A stretch of 64,000 bases of DNA from Oscillospiraceae bacterium (GCA_017847835.1 JAGASH010000003.1:1-64000), one strand, 5' to 3'; counted from the stretch's first letter, positions 8,769 to 18,401 are shown. The notes: generated from the letters alone by a model not told the origin. Numbers and translations: made by a program.

Positions 8769-10163
8769 ATGAGTGTACAGTATGTTGGATTGACTGATAT
8801 AAACGGCCCGCTTGTCGCGCTTGACGGCGTAAAAGGCGCGGCTTATGACGAGATTGCGAAAATCCGTCTGGACGACGGCTCGGAGAGAATAGGGCGCGTT
8901 GTTCAAATGGAAGGCGAAAAGGTTATTTTGCAGGTTTTTGAGGGCACGAACGGAATTTCCCTCAAAAACACACGCACGATTTTTTCGGGAAAACCTCTTG
9001 AAATCCCGCTTTCTCCGGAAATCCTCGGAAGAGTGTTCAACGGTGCGGGAAAGCCTATCGACGGGCTCGGCGACGTGTTTCCCGAGAAAATGGGCGACGT
9101 AAACGGCAGAGCTCTCAACCCTTATTCGCGCGATTATCCGCAGAACTATATCCACACGGGAGTAAGCTCGATTGACGCGCTTATGACGCTTATCCGCGGA
9201 CAGAAGCTGCCGATTTTCTCGGGCTCGGGTATGCTCCACAACAAGCTTGCCGTGCAGATTGTAAAGCAGGCGAAAATCACCGGCGAGGGCGCAAAGGATT
9301 TCGGTGTCGTTTTCGCGGCAATGGGCGTGCAGAACGACGTTGCGGACTATTTCCGCCGTTCCTTTGAGGACACGGGCGCAATCGAGCGCGTTTGTATGTT
9401 CCTCAACCTTTCGAGCGACCCGATTATCGAGCGTCTGCTCACTCCGCTTTGCGCGCTGACTGCCGCAGAATATCTCGCGTTTGAGAAGAATATGCACATT
9501 CTTGTAATTATGACCGATATGACGTCCTACTGCGAGGCGCTGCGCGAGTTTTCGTCGTCTAAGGGCGAAATCCCCGGCAGAAAGGGATATCCGGGCTATT
9601 TGTACTCAAATCTCGCAGCAATTTACGAGCGCGCGGGAATTGTCAAGGGAAGCTCGGGCTCGGTTACGCAAATTCCTATTCTCACAATGCCCAACGATGA
9701 CATCACTCACCCGATACCCGACCTTACGGCTTACATTACCGAGGGGCAGATTGTTTTTGACCGCGAGCTTGACCGAAAGGGAATTTATCCGGGCGTATCG
9801 GTTTTGCTGTCGCTGTCGAGATTGATGAAGGACGGAATAGGCGAGGGCTTTACGCGTACCGACCATTCTGCCGTTTCAAACCAGCTTTTCGCGGCTTATG
9901 CGAGAGTGCAGGACGCGAGAAGCCTTGCTTCGGTTATCGGCGAGGACGAGCTTTCCGAGGCAGACCGCGCATATATGAAATTCGGAAAGCTGTTTGAGGA
10001 GCACTTCCTCAATCAGGGCTTTGACGAGAACAGAACTCTTGATGAAACGCTGGATTTGGGCTGGGATTTGCTTTGCACATTGCCGAGAAACGAGCTTGAC
10101 AGAATTGACGAAAAGCTGCTTGAAGAGAAGTACAATCCCGAAAGAGCGATGAAATTTATGTGA
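8769..10163 (+). CDS. ntpB: V-type ATPase regulatory subunit B
   Basis: 464 residues from ATG 8769, with a G-run ribosome site at 8757-8761. The TTG at 8763 overlapping the previous stop is less likely. Conserved B-subunit landmarks are [13 protein letters not shown] at the N-terminus, [11 protein letters not shown] in place of a P-loop, [13 protein letters not shown], and [13 protein letters not shown] near the arginine that reaches the catalytic site of A. Non-catalytic partner in the A3B3 head. Confidence 0.95.
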   Translation: MSVQYVGLTDINGPLVALDGVKGAAYDEIAKIRLDDGSERIGRVVQMEGEKVILQVFEGTNGISLKNTRTIFSGKPLEIPLSPEILGRVFNGAGKPIDGLGDVFPEKMGDVNGRALNPYSRDYPQNYIHTGVSSIDALMTLIRGQKLPIFSGSGMLHNKLAVQIVKQAKITGEGAKDFGVVFAAMGVQNDVADYFRRSFEDTGAIERVCMFLNLSSDPIIERLLTPLCALTAAEYLAFEKNMHILVIMTDMTSYCEALREFSSSKGEIPGRKGYPGYLYSNLAAIYERAGIVKGSSGSVTQIPILTMPNDDITHPIPDLTAYITEGQIVFDRELDRKGIYPGVSVLLSLSRLMKDGIGEGFTRTDHSAVSNQLFAAYARVQDARSLASVIGEDELSEADRAYMKFGKLFEEHFLNQGFDENRTLDETLDLGWDLLCTLPRNELDRIDEKLLEEKYNPERAMKFM

Positions 10164-10199
10164 TTTTGACCGAATTCCGCAGAAAAGCAGGTGAAAACA

Positions 10200-10814
10200 A
10201 TGGCGGAGCAGATTTTCCCGACGAAGGGCAATTTGATAAAAGTGAAGCGGTCGCTCAGACAGGCAAATCTGGGCTACGAGCTTATGGACAGAAAGCGCAG
10301 TATTCTTGTTCGGGAGATGGTTGCGCTGACGGACGAAGCTCGGGCTTTGCGCTCGGTTATTGACAGCACGTTTTCCGAAGCGTATACGGCTCTGCGAAAC
10401 GCGAACATCACGCTTGGAATGGTGATGAAAGCTGCGGAGTGCATACCTGTTGAGGACACGGTTTCGCTTTCGTCGAGGTCGGTTATGGGAGTGGAGCTGC
10501 CGAAGGTAAGCGCGCAGATTTTGCCGCCCGAAGAACCCTGTTATCCGATGATTGAAACCGGCTCGGAGTTTGACAGAGCGTATATTTGTTTTAACAAGGT
10601 AAAAGAGCTGACGGTGCGGCTTGCAGAGCTTGAAAACAGTGTTTACAGGCTTGCTGTTGCAATCAAGAAAACGCAGAAGCGCAGGAACGCGCTTAAAAAT
10701 ATAATGATACCGAAGTTTGAGCAGCAGGTAAGATTTATTTCGAATGCTCTCGAAGAAAAGGAGCGCGAGGAGTTCTCAAGGCAGAAGGTTATCAAAAAGC
10801 GCAAGGTAAAATAA
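10200..10814 (+). CDS. ntpD: V-type ATPase subunit D (rotor axle)
   Basis: 204 residues from ATG 10200, with AGGTGA at 10189-10194. The protein is two long antiparallel helices, with the family signature PTKGNLIKVKRSLRQA at the N-terminus and an R/K-rich C-terminal helix ending in KKRKVK. It turns inside the A3B3 head. Last gene of the operon; a strong terminator follows within 35 nt. Confidence 0.94.
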   Translation: MAEQIFPTKGNLIKVKRSLRQANLGYELMDRKRSILVREMVALTDEARALRSVIDSTFSEAYTALRNANITLGMVMKAAECIPVEDTVSLSSRSVMGVELPKVSAQILPPEEPCYPMIETGSEFDRAYICFNKVKELTVRLAELENSVYRLAVAIKKTQKRRNALKNIMIPKFEQQVRFISNALEEKEREEFSRQKVIKKRKVK

Positions 10815-10815
10815 G

Positions 10816-10848
10816 AAAACCCGAGGAGTTCAGCTTCTCGGGTTTTTG
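10816..10848 (+). terminator. Intrinsic terminator of the V-ATPase operon
   Basis: The stem AAACCCGAG/CTCGGGTTT encloses a short loop and is followed by a T-run (10843-10847). It lies directly behind subunit D. Confidence 0.9.
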
Positions 10849-10966
10849 TGTAAATATTCGCTTTGTAGTGCTCAATTGTCAAGTCAGAATCGGGTGAAAT
10901 TAACTATTGAGGTTACTCGGCTCGAAACAGGGTGCATGTATGACGCCTGTCATCAGGTCACGCTGA

Positions 10967-13138
10967 TTATTGCTTTCCCGTTCTGTCCGCAGAAATTACA
11001 CCCGGAATTTTCCGCAGCCGCAGAATAACATTCCCCAGCTGTTCCACTCCCGCAATCTCAATTGTAATAACAAGATTTGTGTTCCCGTTCTTCAAGCGGT
11101 GCATATTCATCTCGTGCATAGGAATGTGATTTGCTGCAATCGCCGCCGTGATATCCGCAATAACCGACGACGTCTGCTCCGCAATAATATCAATCGTCGC
11201 ACGATAAGAAGCGTCTTCCTCGCCCGCCCACGAAGCCTTTATCCAGCGTTCGCGGTTCTCCGCACTGTCCATATTATTCAGCACGTTCACGCAGTCCTGC
11301 TTGTGTATCGACACACCAAAACCACGCGTCACAAAGCCGATTATCGGGTCGCCCGGCAGAGGATTGCAGCACTGCGCGAATTTAATCAGACAGTTGTCCA
11401 CACCCTCGATGATGACGCCCTTCTGACGGCTTCTGCGGTTTGTCTGCTCGATGTTCTCGTCGCTCGTCATCAGCACTGGAGCAGCCGCCTGAGCTCTTGC
11501 CTGACTGTCCTTGATACGCTGGATAATCTTCGATGTGGCAACACCGCCGTAGCCGACCGCAGCGTACAAATCGTCAATCGTGTCAACACGCGCACGCATT
11601 GCAGCTTCTTTCAGTATCTCCTCGTCAAGCGGAATTGCATTTCGTTTAAATTCGCGCTCCAGCTCCTCTTTTCCGCGTTCGATGTTTTCCTCGCGGCGCT
11701 CGCGCTTGAACCAAGAACGGATTTTTGCCTTTGCCTCGGTTGTTTTAGCAATGTTCATCCAGTTGCGGTTTGGACCATAGTTGGGTGAGCCACTGGTGAA
11801 AATCTCGACGATATCGCCCGTCTTGACCTGATAATCAAACTGAACCATTCGTCCGCCGACCTTTGCACCCGTCATTTTGTTTCCGACCTCGGAGTGCACG
11901 GCATAAGCGAAATCTATGACATTCGCACCCAGCGGGAGCGTGAAAATATCACCCTTGGGCGAGAACACAAATACCTCGTCCTGCGACAAATCGTTCTTGA
12001 TTGCCTCGGTTATCTGTTCAACATCATCGCTTTCCTGCTGTCGTTCGAGCAGCTGTCTAATCCAGTCAAAGCGCTTTTCGCCCGCAACATTGCCTTTAAG
12101 TCCCGCCTTGTATTTCCAGTGTGCCGCGATACCGTACTGCGCGGTGTTGTGCATTTCAACGGTTCTTATCTGCACCTCAAACGGTATGCCCTCTTTGCCG
12201 ATAACCGTTGTGTGAAGCGACTGATAACGGTTGGGCTTGGGGGTTGCGATATAGTCCTTGAAACGGTAGGGAAGCGGGTTGAACAGGTCGTGGATAACAC
12301 CGAGCACGTTGTAGCACTCGATTACCGTGTGAACAATAATTCTCACGGCATAGATATCATAAATCTCGTCAAAAGGCTTGTTTTTGACGTACATTTTCTT
12401 GTAGATACTGTAAACCGATTTGACGCGTCCTTCGATAAGGGGAGGCGGGTCGATATCGGTAATTCTTTCGCGGATACGAGCGATTATTTTTCCTATAAAA
12501 GTATCGCGCTGTTCCTTGTGAAGGTCGAGCAAACGTTCTACTTCCTGCGCTCCGAATGGGTCGAGGTAGTGAATGGCAATGGTTTCCATTTCGTCCTTAA
12601 CGTCGCTCATACCAAGACGGTGAGCGATAGGAGCATAGAAATTCATCGTTTCGAGCGAGGTTTTGCGCTGTTTTTCGGGAGGACGCGCGTAAAGGGTACG
12701 CATATTGTGGAGGCGGTCGGCGAGCTTGATGATGATGACGCGGATATCCTTGCTCATTGCCATAAGGATTTTGCGGATATTTTCGGCGTGCTGCTCCTCT
12801 TTTGAGTTAAGGGGAACTTTACCGATTTTGGTTACACCGTCAACGAGGAGAGCGACGTCGTCGCCAAATTTTCTGCGGATTTCTTCCAAGTCGATGTCGG
12901 TGTCTTCAACGACGTCGTGGAGGAGGGCAGCGCAGATGGTGTCGGTGTCCATAAAGTAGTCCATCAAAATCATGGCGACCGAGAGCGGGTGGGTGATGTA
13001 TTTTTCGCCCGAGGAGCGCATTTGTCCTTCGTGAGCTTTGTCGGCGAGGTCATAGGCACGGCGGATTTTGTCTGCGTCGTACTGTTTGTCCGCGTCGACA
13101 ACACGTTTCATCAGGTCGTCGATTGTAACATTTTCCAT
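10967..13138 (-). CDS. relA: Bifunctional (p)ppGpp synthetase/hydrolase RelA/SpoT
   Basis: 723 residues, full length for a long Rsh enzyme. An HD hydrolase domain (about residues 40-190) carries HPLSVAMIL and HDVVEDTD. A synthetase domain (about 230-350) contains EIRTVEMHNTAQYG. A TGS domain (about 395-455) starts at VFVFSPKGDIF, and a C-terminal ACT domain (about 645-720) follows. The HDxxED-type hydrolase motif and the synthetase region are both intact, so both activities are expected. ATG 13138 follows GGAAGTGAT. It lies downstream of recJ, separated by a 425-nt gap that holds repeat copy B. Confidence 0.95.
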   Translation of the reverse strand: MENVTIDDLMKRVVDADKQYDADKIRRAYDLADKAHEGQMRSSGEKYITHPLSVAMILMDYFMDTDTICAALLHDVVEDTDIDLEEIRRKFGDDVALLVDGVTKIGKVPLNSKEEQHAENIRKILMAMSKDIRVIIIKLADRLHNMRTLYARPPEKQRKTSLETMNFYAPIAHRLGMSDVKDEMETIAIHYLDPFGAQEVERLLDLHKEQRDTFIGKIIARIRERITDIDPPPLIEGRVKSVYSIYKKMYVKNKPFDEIYDIYAVRIIVHTVIECYNVLGVIHDLFNPLPYRFKDYIATPKPNRYQSLHTTVIGKEGIPFEVQIRTVEMHNTAQYGIAAHWKYKAGLKGNVAGEKRFDWIRQLLERQQESDDVEQITEAIKNDLSQDEVFVFSPKGDIFTLPLGANVIDFAYAVHSEVGNKMTGAKVGGRMVQFDYQVKTGDIVEIFTSGSPNYGPNRNWMNIAKTTEAKAKIRSWFKRERREENIERGKEELEREFKRNAIPLDEEILKEAAMRARVDTIDDLYAAVGYGGVATSKIIQRIKDSQARAQAAAPVLMTSDENIEQTNRRSRQKGVIIEGVDNCLIKFAQCCNPLPGDPIIGFVTRGFGVSIHKQDCVNVLNNMDSAENRERWIKASWAGEEDASYRATIDIIAEQTSSVIADITAAIAANHIPMHEMNMHRLKNGNTNLVITIEIAGVEQLGNVILRLRKIPGVISADRTGKQ

Positions 13139-13274
13139 AAAATCACTTCCAAAAAACAGTATAGGGTAATGCTGAAAGAGTTTTTCGCTAAGTTGTACTC
13201 AAGCACCGCGAAGGCAGCGTGACGCTGCACCCTTTTTCGAGGCGAGTTTGTGCTCGAGGAAAGAATTCACGCGA

Positions 13275-13530
13275 AGCGAAAAAAGTCTTTTTGGAGTTCC
13301 AGTGAAACCTTCGGTTTCCTTAACCTTTTTCTTCAGAAAAAGGTTCTAAGCCGCCGGAGGCACTGGAGCAAAGCGCCGCACTCGCGGCGAAGCCGCATAA
13401 ACGCGTTATCAAGCGCTAAAGGGGGTCTGGGGGAAAAACAAGAGTTTTTCCCCCAGCGGAAAGGGGTTTGGGGGAAACCCCAGTGGGGTTTCCCCTAAGC
13501 ATTTTTTCGGCTCGAAGCCGGAAAAATGCA
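13275..13530 (+). repeat. Dispersed hairpin-mosaic repeat, copy B
   Basis: It fills most of the gap between recJ and relA. The module order matches copy C, with one extra hairpin inserted near the left end (GAAACCTTCGGTTTC). The hairpin with G-run, fixed loop AAGA and C-run is perfect over 10 bp. The last hairpin, CATTTTTTCGGC with its partner GCCGGAAAAATG, has base changes from copy A matched on both arms. Open frames across it are not shared with the other copies, so none is annotated. Confidence 0.85.
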
Positions 13531-13563
13531 AAAGAGCACGCATATATTAAAGTAAAATCGGGC

Positions 13564-15582
13564 TCAAACAACTTGCTGGGAGTTCTCGGCGAGCCGAGCC
13601 AGAATTCCCTCTTTGAACAAATCGCGTTTTTCCTTCGCGGGAACAAGCCGAGCGCGTTCACCGTCAAACTGTGCCATATTCGCTTCGCAGAAAGCCGTGA
13701 CGGCGATTTTGAGCATACAGTAGTTTATCGAGCCGTCAAAAACCGCGAGCTGTTCAAGGGTAAGCCTGCCGTTGTTTTTACGAAGGAGGTCGTAGATTTT
13801 CATCAAGTCCTCTCGGCTTTGCGGGATAACTCTCGGAGTGAGCCGTTTGTCGAAGCCCTCGCCGCGCAAAATCGCGTCCGAAACGCGTCGTGCCGCGAAA
13901 AATCTGTCCTCGCGAAAGCCCGCCGGACGATAGTCGAGCAGCTTTAGCTGAACGGATTTCGTGCCGTTGTACTCGTTGATTTCAGCGTGAGCGATGATGT
14001 CGATTACGCTGCCCGTTTCCGCGGCAAAATCCGCATAGCTCATTCTGAACGACAGCGCGCGTAAAGTCGCGTTTTTGCACTTCAAGTCAAGCGAGATGTA
14101 TTTTCCGTCTTTAAGCGGGCGCTTCGCCTTGATTTCGCAGCCTTCAAGCAGGAAAACAGGCTTTGCAAAGCCCTCTCCGAGCGGTTCCAGACGGTTCAGA
14201 AGACTTATGTTCCCGACGTTCAGCATATCGCTCGTCACACGCATATCCGCGAAAAGTTCCGCTTCGGGCATTGTCGGGTAGTGCTCCGCCGCGTACTCCT
14301 CGATTTTTCGCTTGAACTCGCCGATTTCATCAGCTTTGATTGAAAAACCACCCGCCATAGGGTGTCCGCCGAATTTTGTAAGATAAGCGGAGCAGTGGCT
14401 GAGCAGACCGTAAATCGAGAAATTTCCCACGCTTCGGCAAGAGCCTCGTGCTTCGCCGTTTTCAATTGCGGCAATGATTGTCGGTTTTCCGAATTTCTCG
14501 ACAATCCTCGCGCAGACTATCCCGATAACTCCTGCATTCCAGCCCTCGCCCGCGAGAAAAATCACGCGCTTTGCGAGAATTGACGGGTCGCTTTCAATCT
14601 GCTTTTGTATATCGTCATAGATTTTCTGTTCGATTTCACGGCGCTTTGCGTTTATCTGAACAATGTTCTCACAAAGCCGCGAAGCTTCGCTCCGGTCACC
14701 CGCAAGCAGCAGCCTTACCGCTTTGTCTGCGCTTTCAACACGTCCCGCAGAATTTATCGCAGGGCAAACCTTGAAAGAAATATCGGCTGCGGTGAGATTT
14801 TGAGGTGACAGCCCCGCCGAGGAAATCAAACTTTTCAAGCCCTCGTTCCCCGCGTTTTTCAGCACTTCAAGTCCCTTTTTGACAATATATCTGTTTTCAC
14901 CGCGAAGAGGCATTACATCGCCGATTGTGCCGACCATAGCCAAATCCGCGTAGTTTTCAAGGATATATTCCTTGTCCTCTTCAAGCGCGCAGAGCAGCTT
15001 CAGGACAACTCCCGCACCGCATAAATCCTTGAATTGCGAGTAATCATCGGCGCGGTTCGGGTTCACGCAAGCGTCGCAAACGGGAAGCGTTTCGCCGGGC
15101 TGATGATGGTCCGCGATAACAAGCTTCACGCCTTGATTTCTGATAAATTCGGCTTCTTCGATAGCGTTCACGCCGTTGTCAACCGTGATGATAAGCCCCG
15201 TGCCGTTTCCGATGATTTTTTTAATCGCGGGAATGTTCATTCCGAAACCCTCGGAGCGCTCGGGAATGTAATAGTCAACCTCAGCGCCGAGCGAGTCGAG
15301 ATAGTTGTACATCATCACGGTGCTTGTCACACCGTCGCAGTCGTAGTCGCCGAAAATCGTGATTTTTTCTCCGCTTTCAAGCGCCTCCGTGATAACCTCA
15401 ACCGCTCTTTCAATGTCGGCGGGATACGGCTCCTCAAAAAATTCTCCTTCGCCGAACAGCTTTTCGGCTGCAGTTTTTGTGTGAATTCCCCGCGCGCCGA
15501 GAATTTTCCCGAGAAAATCTCCGTATTCCGAGCGAATTTCCTCATCGGCAAATTCCGCGGCGGGAACAATCCATTTTCTCAA
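13564..15582 (-). CDS. recJ: Single-stranded-DNA exonuclease RecJ
   Basis: 672 residues, DHH-family 5'-3' exonuclease for recombination and mismatch or base-excision repair. Metal-binding motifs are GDYDCDGVTS near residue 80 and ADHHQPGE near residue 155. A DHHA1 region with GGHPMAGGFS follows, and a C-terminal OB-like domain. The start is TTG 15582: AAGGAG (15595-15590) sits 7 nt upstream and overlaps the purB stop codon, so translation is probably coupled to purB. Confidence 0.94.
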   Translation of the reverse strand: MRKWIVPAAEFADEEIRSEYGDFLGKILGARGIHTKTAAEKLFGEGEFFEEPYPADIERAVEVITEALESGEKITIFGDYDCDGVTSTVMMYNYLDSLGAEVDYYIPERSEGFGMNIPAIKKIIGNGTGLIITVDNGVNAIEEAEFIRNQGVKLVIADHHQPGETLPVCDACVNPNRADDYSQFKDLCGAGVVLKLLCALEEDKEYILENYADLAMVGTIGDVMPLRGENRYIVKKGLEVLKNAGNEGLKSLISSAGLSPQNLTAADISFKVCPAINSAGRVESADKAVRLLLAGDRSEASRLCENIVQINAKRREIEQKIYDDIQKQIESDPSILAKRVIFLAGEGWNAGVIGIVCARIVEKFGKPTIIAAIENGEARGSCRSVGNFSIYGLLSHCSAYLTKFGGHPMAGGFSIKADEIGEFKRKIEEYAAEHYPTMPEAELFADMRVTSDMLNVGNISLLNRLEPLGEGFAKPVFLLEGCEIKAKRPLKDGKYISLDLKCKNATLRALSFRMSYADFAAETGSVIDIIAHAEINEYNGTKSVQLKLLDYRPAGFREDRFFAARRVSDAILRGEGFDKRLTPRVIPQSREDLMKIYDLLRKNNGRLTLEQLAVFDGSINYCMLKIAVTAFCEANMAQFDGERARLVPAKEKRDLFKEGILARLAENSQQVV

Positions 15583-15593
15583 ATTTCTTCTCC

Positions 15594-17030
15594 TTAAACG
15601 CTCAGCTCAGCCTTTTCACCGAGCAAATCACGGTTTTCATCAAGAATGGGCTGAATGAAATCGCGAAGATACTCCTCAACCTGCTCGGGAGCACGTCCGA
15701 CATAAAGCTCGGGACGAAGAACAGCCTCGATTTCCTCTTTCGTGATATTGAACATCGGGTCAGCGGCAATTCTGTCAACAAGGTCGTTTTCGCCGCCTTC
15801 TCTCATCTTCTGTGCGCATGCCTGAGAGTGCGTGCGAAGCTCCTCGTGAAGCTGCTGACGGTTTCCGCCGTTCTCGACAACCTTCATCATAATGTTCTCG
15901 GTTGCCATAAACGGAAGCTTGTTCATAAGACGGCGCTTCACCATTTCAGGATAAACCTCGATACCGTCGGTTACGTTCATCATAATATTGAGGATTGCGT
16001 CAACTCCGAGGAAGCTCTCGGCAACGGAAATTCTCTTGTTTGCGCTGTCGTCAAGCGTTCTCTCAAACCACTGCGTACCCGAGGTGAAAGCAGGGTTGAG
16101 CGAGTCAATCATAACATAACGAGCAAGGGAGGTTATTCTCTCGGAGCGCATAGGATTGCGCTTGTAGGGCATTGCCGAAGAACCAATCTGGTTCTTTTCA
16201 AAGGGCTCGCCCATTTCCTCAAAGCTCTGCAAGATACGAAGGTCGTTCGAAAATTTCGAGCAGCTCTGCGCGATACCCGAAAGGGTGCTGAGAACCTGCG
16301 AGTCAACCTTTCTCGAATAGGTTTGTCCGCTCACGGGAACACACTCCGTGAAGCCCATTTCCTCGGCAATCATCTTTTCAAGCTGCTTGATTTTCGCGGA
16401 GTCGCCGCCAAACAGCTCAACGAAAGAAGCCTGCGTGCCGGTAGTACCTTTCTGACCGAGAAGTTTCAGGGATTTTATGCGATATTCAACTTCCTCGTAA
16501 TCCATAAGAAGCTCGTTTATCCAGAGAGTTGCGCGCTTGCCGACGGTGGTGGGCTGAGCGGGCTGGAGGTGGGTGTAAGCCATACAGGGCATATTTTTGT
16601 ACTGCTCGGCAAATTTCGCGAGATTTGCGATGACGTTGAGGAGCTTTTTCTTGACGAGGAGGAGCGCGTCACGCATAATGATGATATCGGTGTTGTCGCC
16701 GACGTAGCAGGAGGTTGCGCCGAGGTGGATTATGCCGGCGGCTTTGGGGCATTGCTGACCGTAGGCATAGACGTGGGACATAACGTCGTGGCGGACAACC
16801 TTTTCGCGGGCTTCTGCGACGTCGTAGTTTACGTCGTTGATGTGGGCTTCGAGCTCGTCGACTTGTTCCTGGGTGACGGAAAGACCGAGTTTCATTTCAC
16901 CGCGTGCGAGGGCAACCCAGAGTTTGCGCCAAGTGGTGAATTTTTTATCGGCGGAGAAGAGGTATTGCATTTCGGGGCTGGCATAGCGGGTGCAGAAGGG
17001 GCTTTCGTAGGAATTGTAATTTTTTGACAT
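15594..17030 (-). CDS. purB: Adenylosuccinate lyase
   Basis: 478 residues. Catalyses two fumarate-releasing steps, SAICAR to AICAR and adenylosuccinate to AMP. The fumarase/aspartase signature GSSAMPYKRNP lies near residue 285, and GATSCYVGDN is the nucleotide-site segment. The length fits the longer PurB group. ATG 17030 is preceded by AAGGAG, 10 nt away. First gene of a purB-recJ unit; no other purine genes are nearby. A 516-residue antisense frame over it is a codon-bias artefact. Confidence 0.95.
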   Translation of the reverse strand: MSKNYNSYESPFCTRYASPEMQYLFSADKKFTTWRKLWVALARGEMKLGLSVTQEQVDELEAHINDVNYDVAEAREKVVRHDVMSHVYAYGQQCPKAAGIIHLGATSCYVGDNTDIIIMRDALLLVKKKLLNVIANLAKFAEQYKNMPCMAYTHLQPAQPTTVGKRATLWINELLMDYEEVEYRIKSLKLLGQKGTTGTQASFVELFGGDSAKIKQLEKMIAEEMGFTECVPVSGQTYSRKVDSQVLSTLSGIAQSCSKFSNDLRILQSFEEMGEPFEKNQIGSSAMPYKRNPMRSERITSLARYVMIDSLNPAFTSGTQWFERTLDDSANKRISVAESFLGVDAILNIMMNVTDGIEVYPEMVKRRLMNKLPFMATENIMMKVVENGGNRQQLHEELRTHSQACAQKMREGGENDLVDRIAADPMFNITKEEIEAVLRPELYVGRAPEQVEEYLRDFIQPILDENRDLLGEKAELSV

Positions 17031-17079
17031 AGGTTTATATCTCCTTAAAATTATTAACGAAGTTGGGGTATTCGCCGCG

Positions 17080-17322
17080 TAGCGAAAAAAGTCTTTTTGG
17101 AAGTCTTGAAACCTTTTTCTTCAGAAAAAGGTTTCAAGCCGCCGGAGGCACTGAAGCGCGAAGCGCGTCTACTCGCGGCGGAGCCGCGCAAACGCGTTAG
17201 CAAGCGCTAAGGGGGTTTAAGGGGGAAAACAAGAGTTTTCCCCCTTGAGGAAAGGGGTTTGGGGGAAACCCCAAGGGGTTTCCTCCAAGCATTTTCGTTG
17301 GCTAAATGCCGACGAAAATGCA
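17080..17322 (+). repeat. Dispersed hairpin-mosaic repeat, copy C
   Basis: It fills the gap between purB and cwlD. It shares with copies A and B the AAAAAGTCTTTTT palindrome, the CTTCAG-looped hairpin (here extended to TTGAAACC/GGTTTCAA), CCGCCGGAGGC and the CGCGGC/GCCGCG hairpin. The TTAGC/GCTAA hairpin, the AAGA-looped G/C-run hairpin, the AAACCCC/GGGGTTT hairpin and the terminal CATTTTCGT/ACGAAAATG hairpin also match. Confidence 0.85.
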
Positions 17323-17435
17323 CGGAGTTCGCGCAAAGTAGTAGTTATCCGCGAAACTCAAAAACACTCTAATATATTTTACCACAATCGACACTTTATT
17401 ACAAGTATATAATCGCGCGTTTGGTATAAATAGAC

Positions 17436-17466
17436 AAAAAACTCCGCATTTAAAACGGAGTTTTTG
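17436..17466 (-). terminator. Intrinsic terminator of cwlD (bidirectional shape)
   Basis: Stem ACTCCG/CGGAGT flanked by A-run and T-run. It lies 30 nt behind the cwlD stop on the minus strand. Confidence 0.8.
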
Positions 17467-17492
17467 TGATAATTTATGTTACTTGATAAGGG

Positions 17493-18290
17493 CTATTCCG
17501 CGGAAAGGTCGGTGCTTTCGCCGTGGTCTTCATCGGTTTCATCAAAATCATCGGTGCTTTCGGCAAATTCATCGGGCTTTTCGGCGATTGCATCAAGGTA
17601 TTCCATAACGCCGCCGTAAATGGTGAAAGCAACCTTCTGCTGGTATTCCGCAGTCGAGAGCTTCTGCTCCTCGTCGGGGTTTGAGAGGAAGCCGCACTCA
17701 ATCATCAGCGAGGGATTTTTGTTGGATTTGAGCAGGAAAAGCTCCTCGCCCGAGAGCTTGATTTCGCGGTCGTTGCCCGGCTGGAGGTCCGCAAAACGGC
17801 GCTGCATAATCTGCGCTAAGGTTCGGTTGTCGGGGTGATTGTTGTTGTAGAACATCTGCCCGCCGAAGTACTGCGGGTCTGTGAAGTTGTTCTGGTGAAT
17901 ACACAGGAAAATGCTGTCGGGGTGGCTCTGAATAATTTTCAGGCGGTTATCCATATCGTTGAGCTTCTGGTTTCGGATACCCTCAACCCCCGCGTCGTAA
18001 ATCGAAATGTCCTCGTCGCGCGTGAGGACAACCTCAAAGCCCGACATCTCCAGCATATCGCGCAAATCCAGTACAACAGCAAGGTTTACGTCCTTTTCAA
18101 GAACACCGTTTTTGCCGACAGCCCCCGAGTCAAGACCTCCGTGACCCGCGTCAAGGACTATCGTGGGCTTTGTTGTCGCGGGAGCAGCCACGGGAAGCGC
18201 GCTCTCGGTAATTCTCGCGCTCACGGCAAGCAGCGCGAAACAGCCTATCATAGAAAGCGTGAGCTTGAGGGATTTTTTGTTCAGTTTCAT
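17493..18290 (-). CDS. cwlD: N-acetylmuramoyl-L-alanine amidase, CwlD-like
   Basis: 265 residues. An N-terminal signal anchor (about residues 8-28) is followed by an Amidase_3 domain. Zinc and catalytic motifs are visible: VLDAGHGGLDSG (first His), EKDVNL (Glu), CIHQNNF (second His) and MIECGFLSN (catalytic Glu). The short acidic tail (EFAESTDDFDETDEDHGES) is not part of the domain. In sporulating Firmicutes CwlD makes muramic-delta-lactam in spore cortex, so the gene hints at a spore-forming lineage; the wider Amidase_3 family also serves vegetative wall turnover. ATG 18290 follows AAAGGAG. Confidence 0.85.
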   Translation of the reverse strand: MKLNKKSLKLTLSMIGCFALLAVSARITESALPVAAPATTKPTIVLDAGHGGLDSGAVGKNGVLEKDVNLAVVLDLRDMLEMSGFEVVLTRDEDISIYDAGVEGIRNQKLNDMDNRLKIIQSHPDSIFLCIHQNNFTDPQYFGGQMFYNNNHPDNRTLAQIMQRRFADLQPGNDREIKLSGEELFLLKSNKNPSLMIECGFLSNPDEEQKLSTAEYQQKVAFTIYGGVMEYLDAIAEKPDEFAESTDDFDETDEDHGESTDLSAE

Positions 18291-18401
18291 TCGGAAAACG
18301 CTCCTTTATGACCTTTTTGTCCTATTTTATTAGGGCTTTTCCGATTTTAGAACAGAGTTTCGGAAAATTTCGCGAAAACCCCGCTTGCCGCGAAAAACCT
18401 C

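Noticed and set aside
10849..10966. Gene or regulatory RNA between the V-ATPase terminator and relA
   Set aside because: Only a small bulged inverted repeat (TGACGCCTG/CAGGTCA) is seen, without a T-run for either strand.
13250..13498. 82-codon frame inside repeat copy B
   Set aside because: The frame is not conserved in copies A and C, whose open frames are different ones; the element is non-coding.
15477..17027. 516-codon open frame antisense to purB
   Set aside because: PurB motifs and ribosome site are clear on the minus strand; the antisense product has no recognisable domain.
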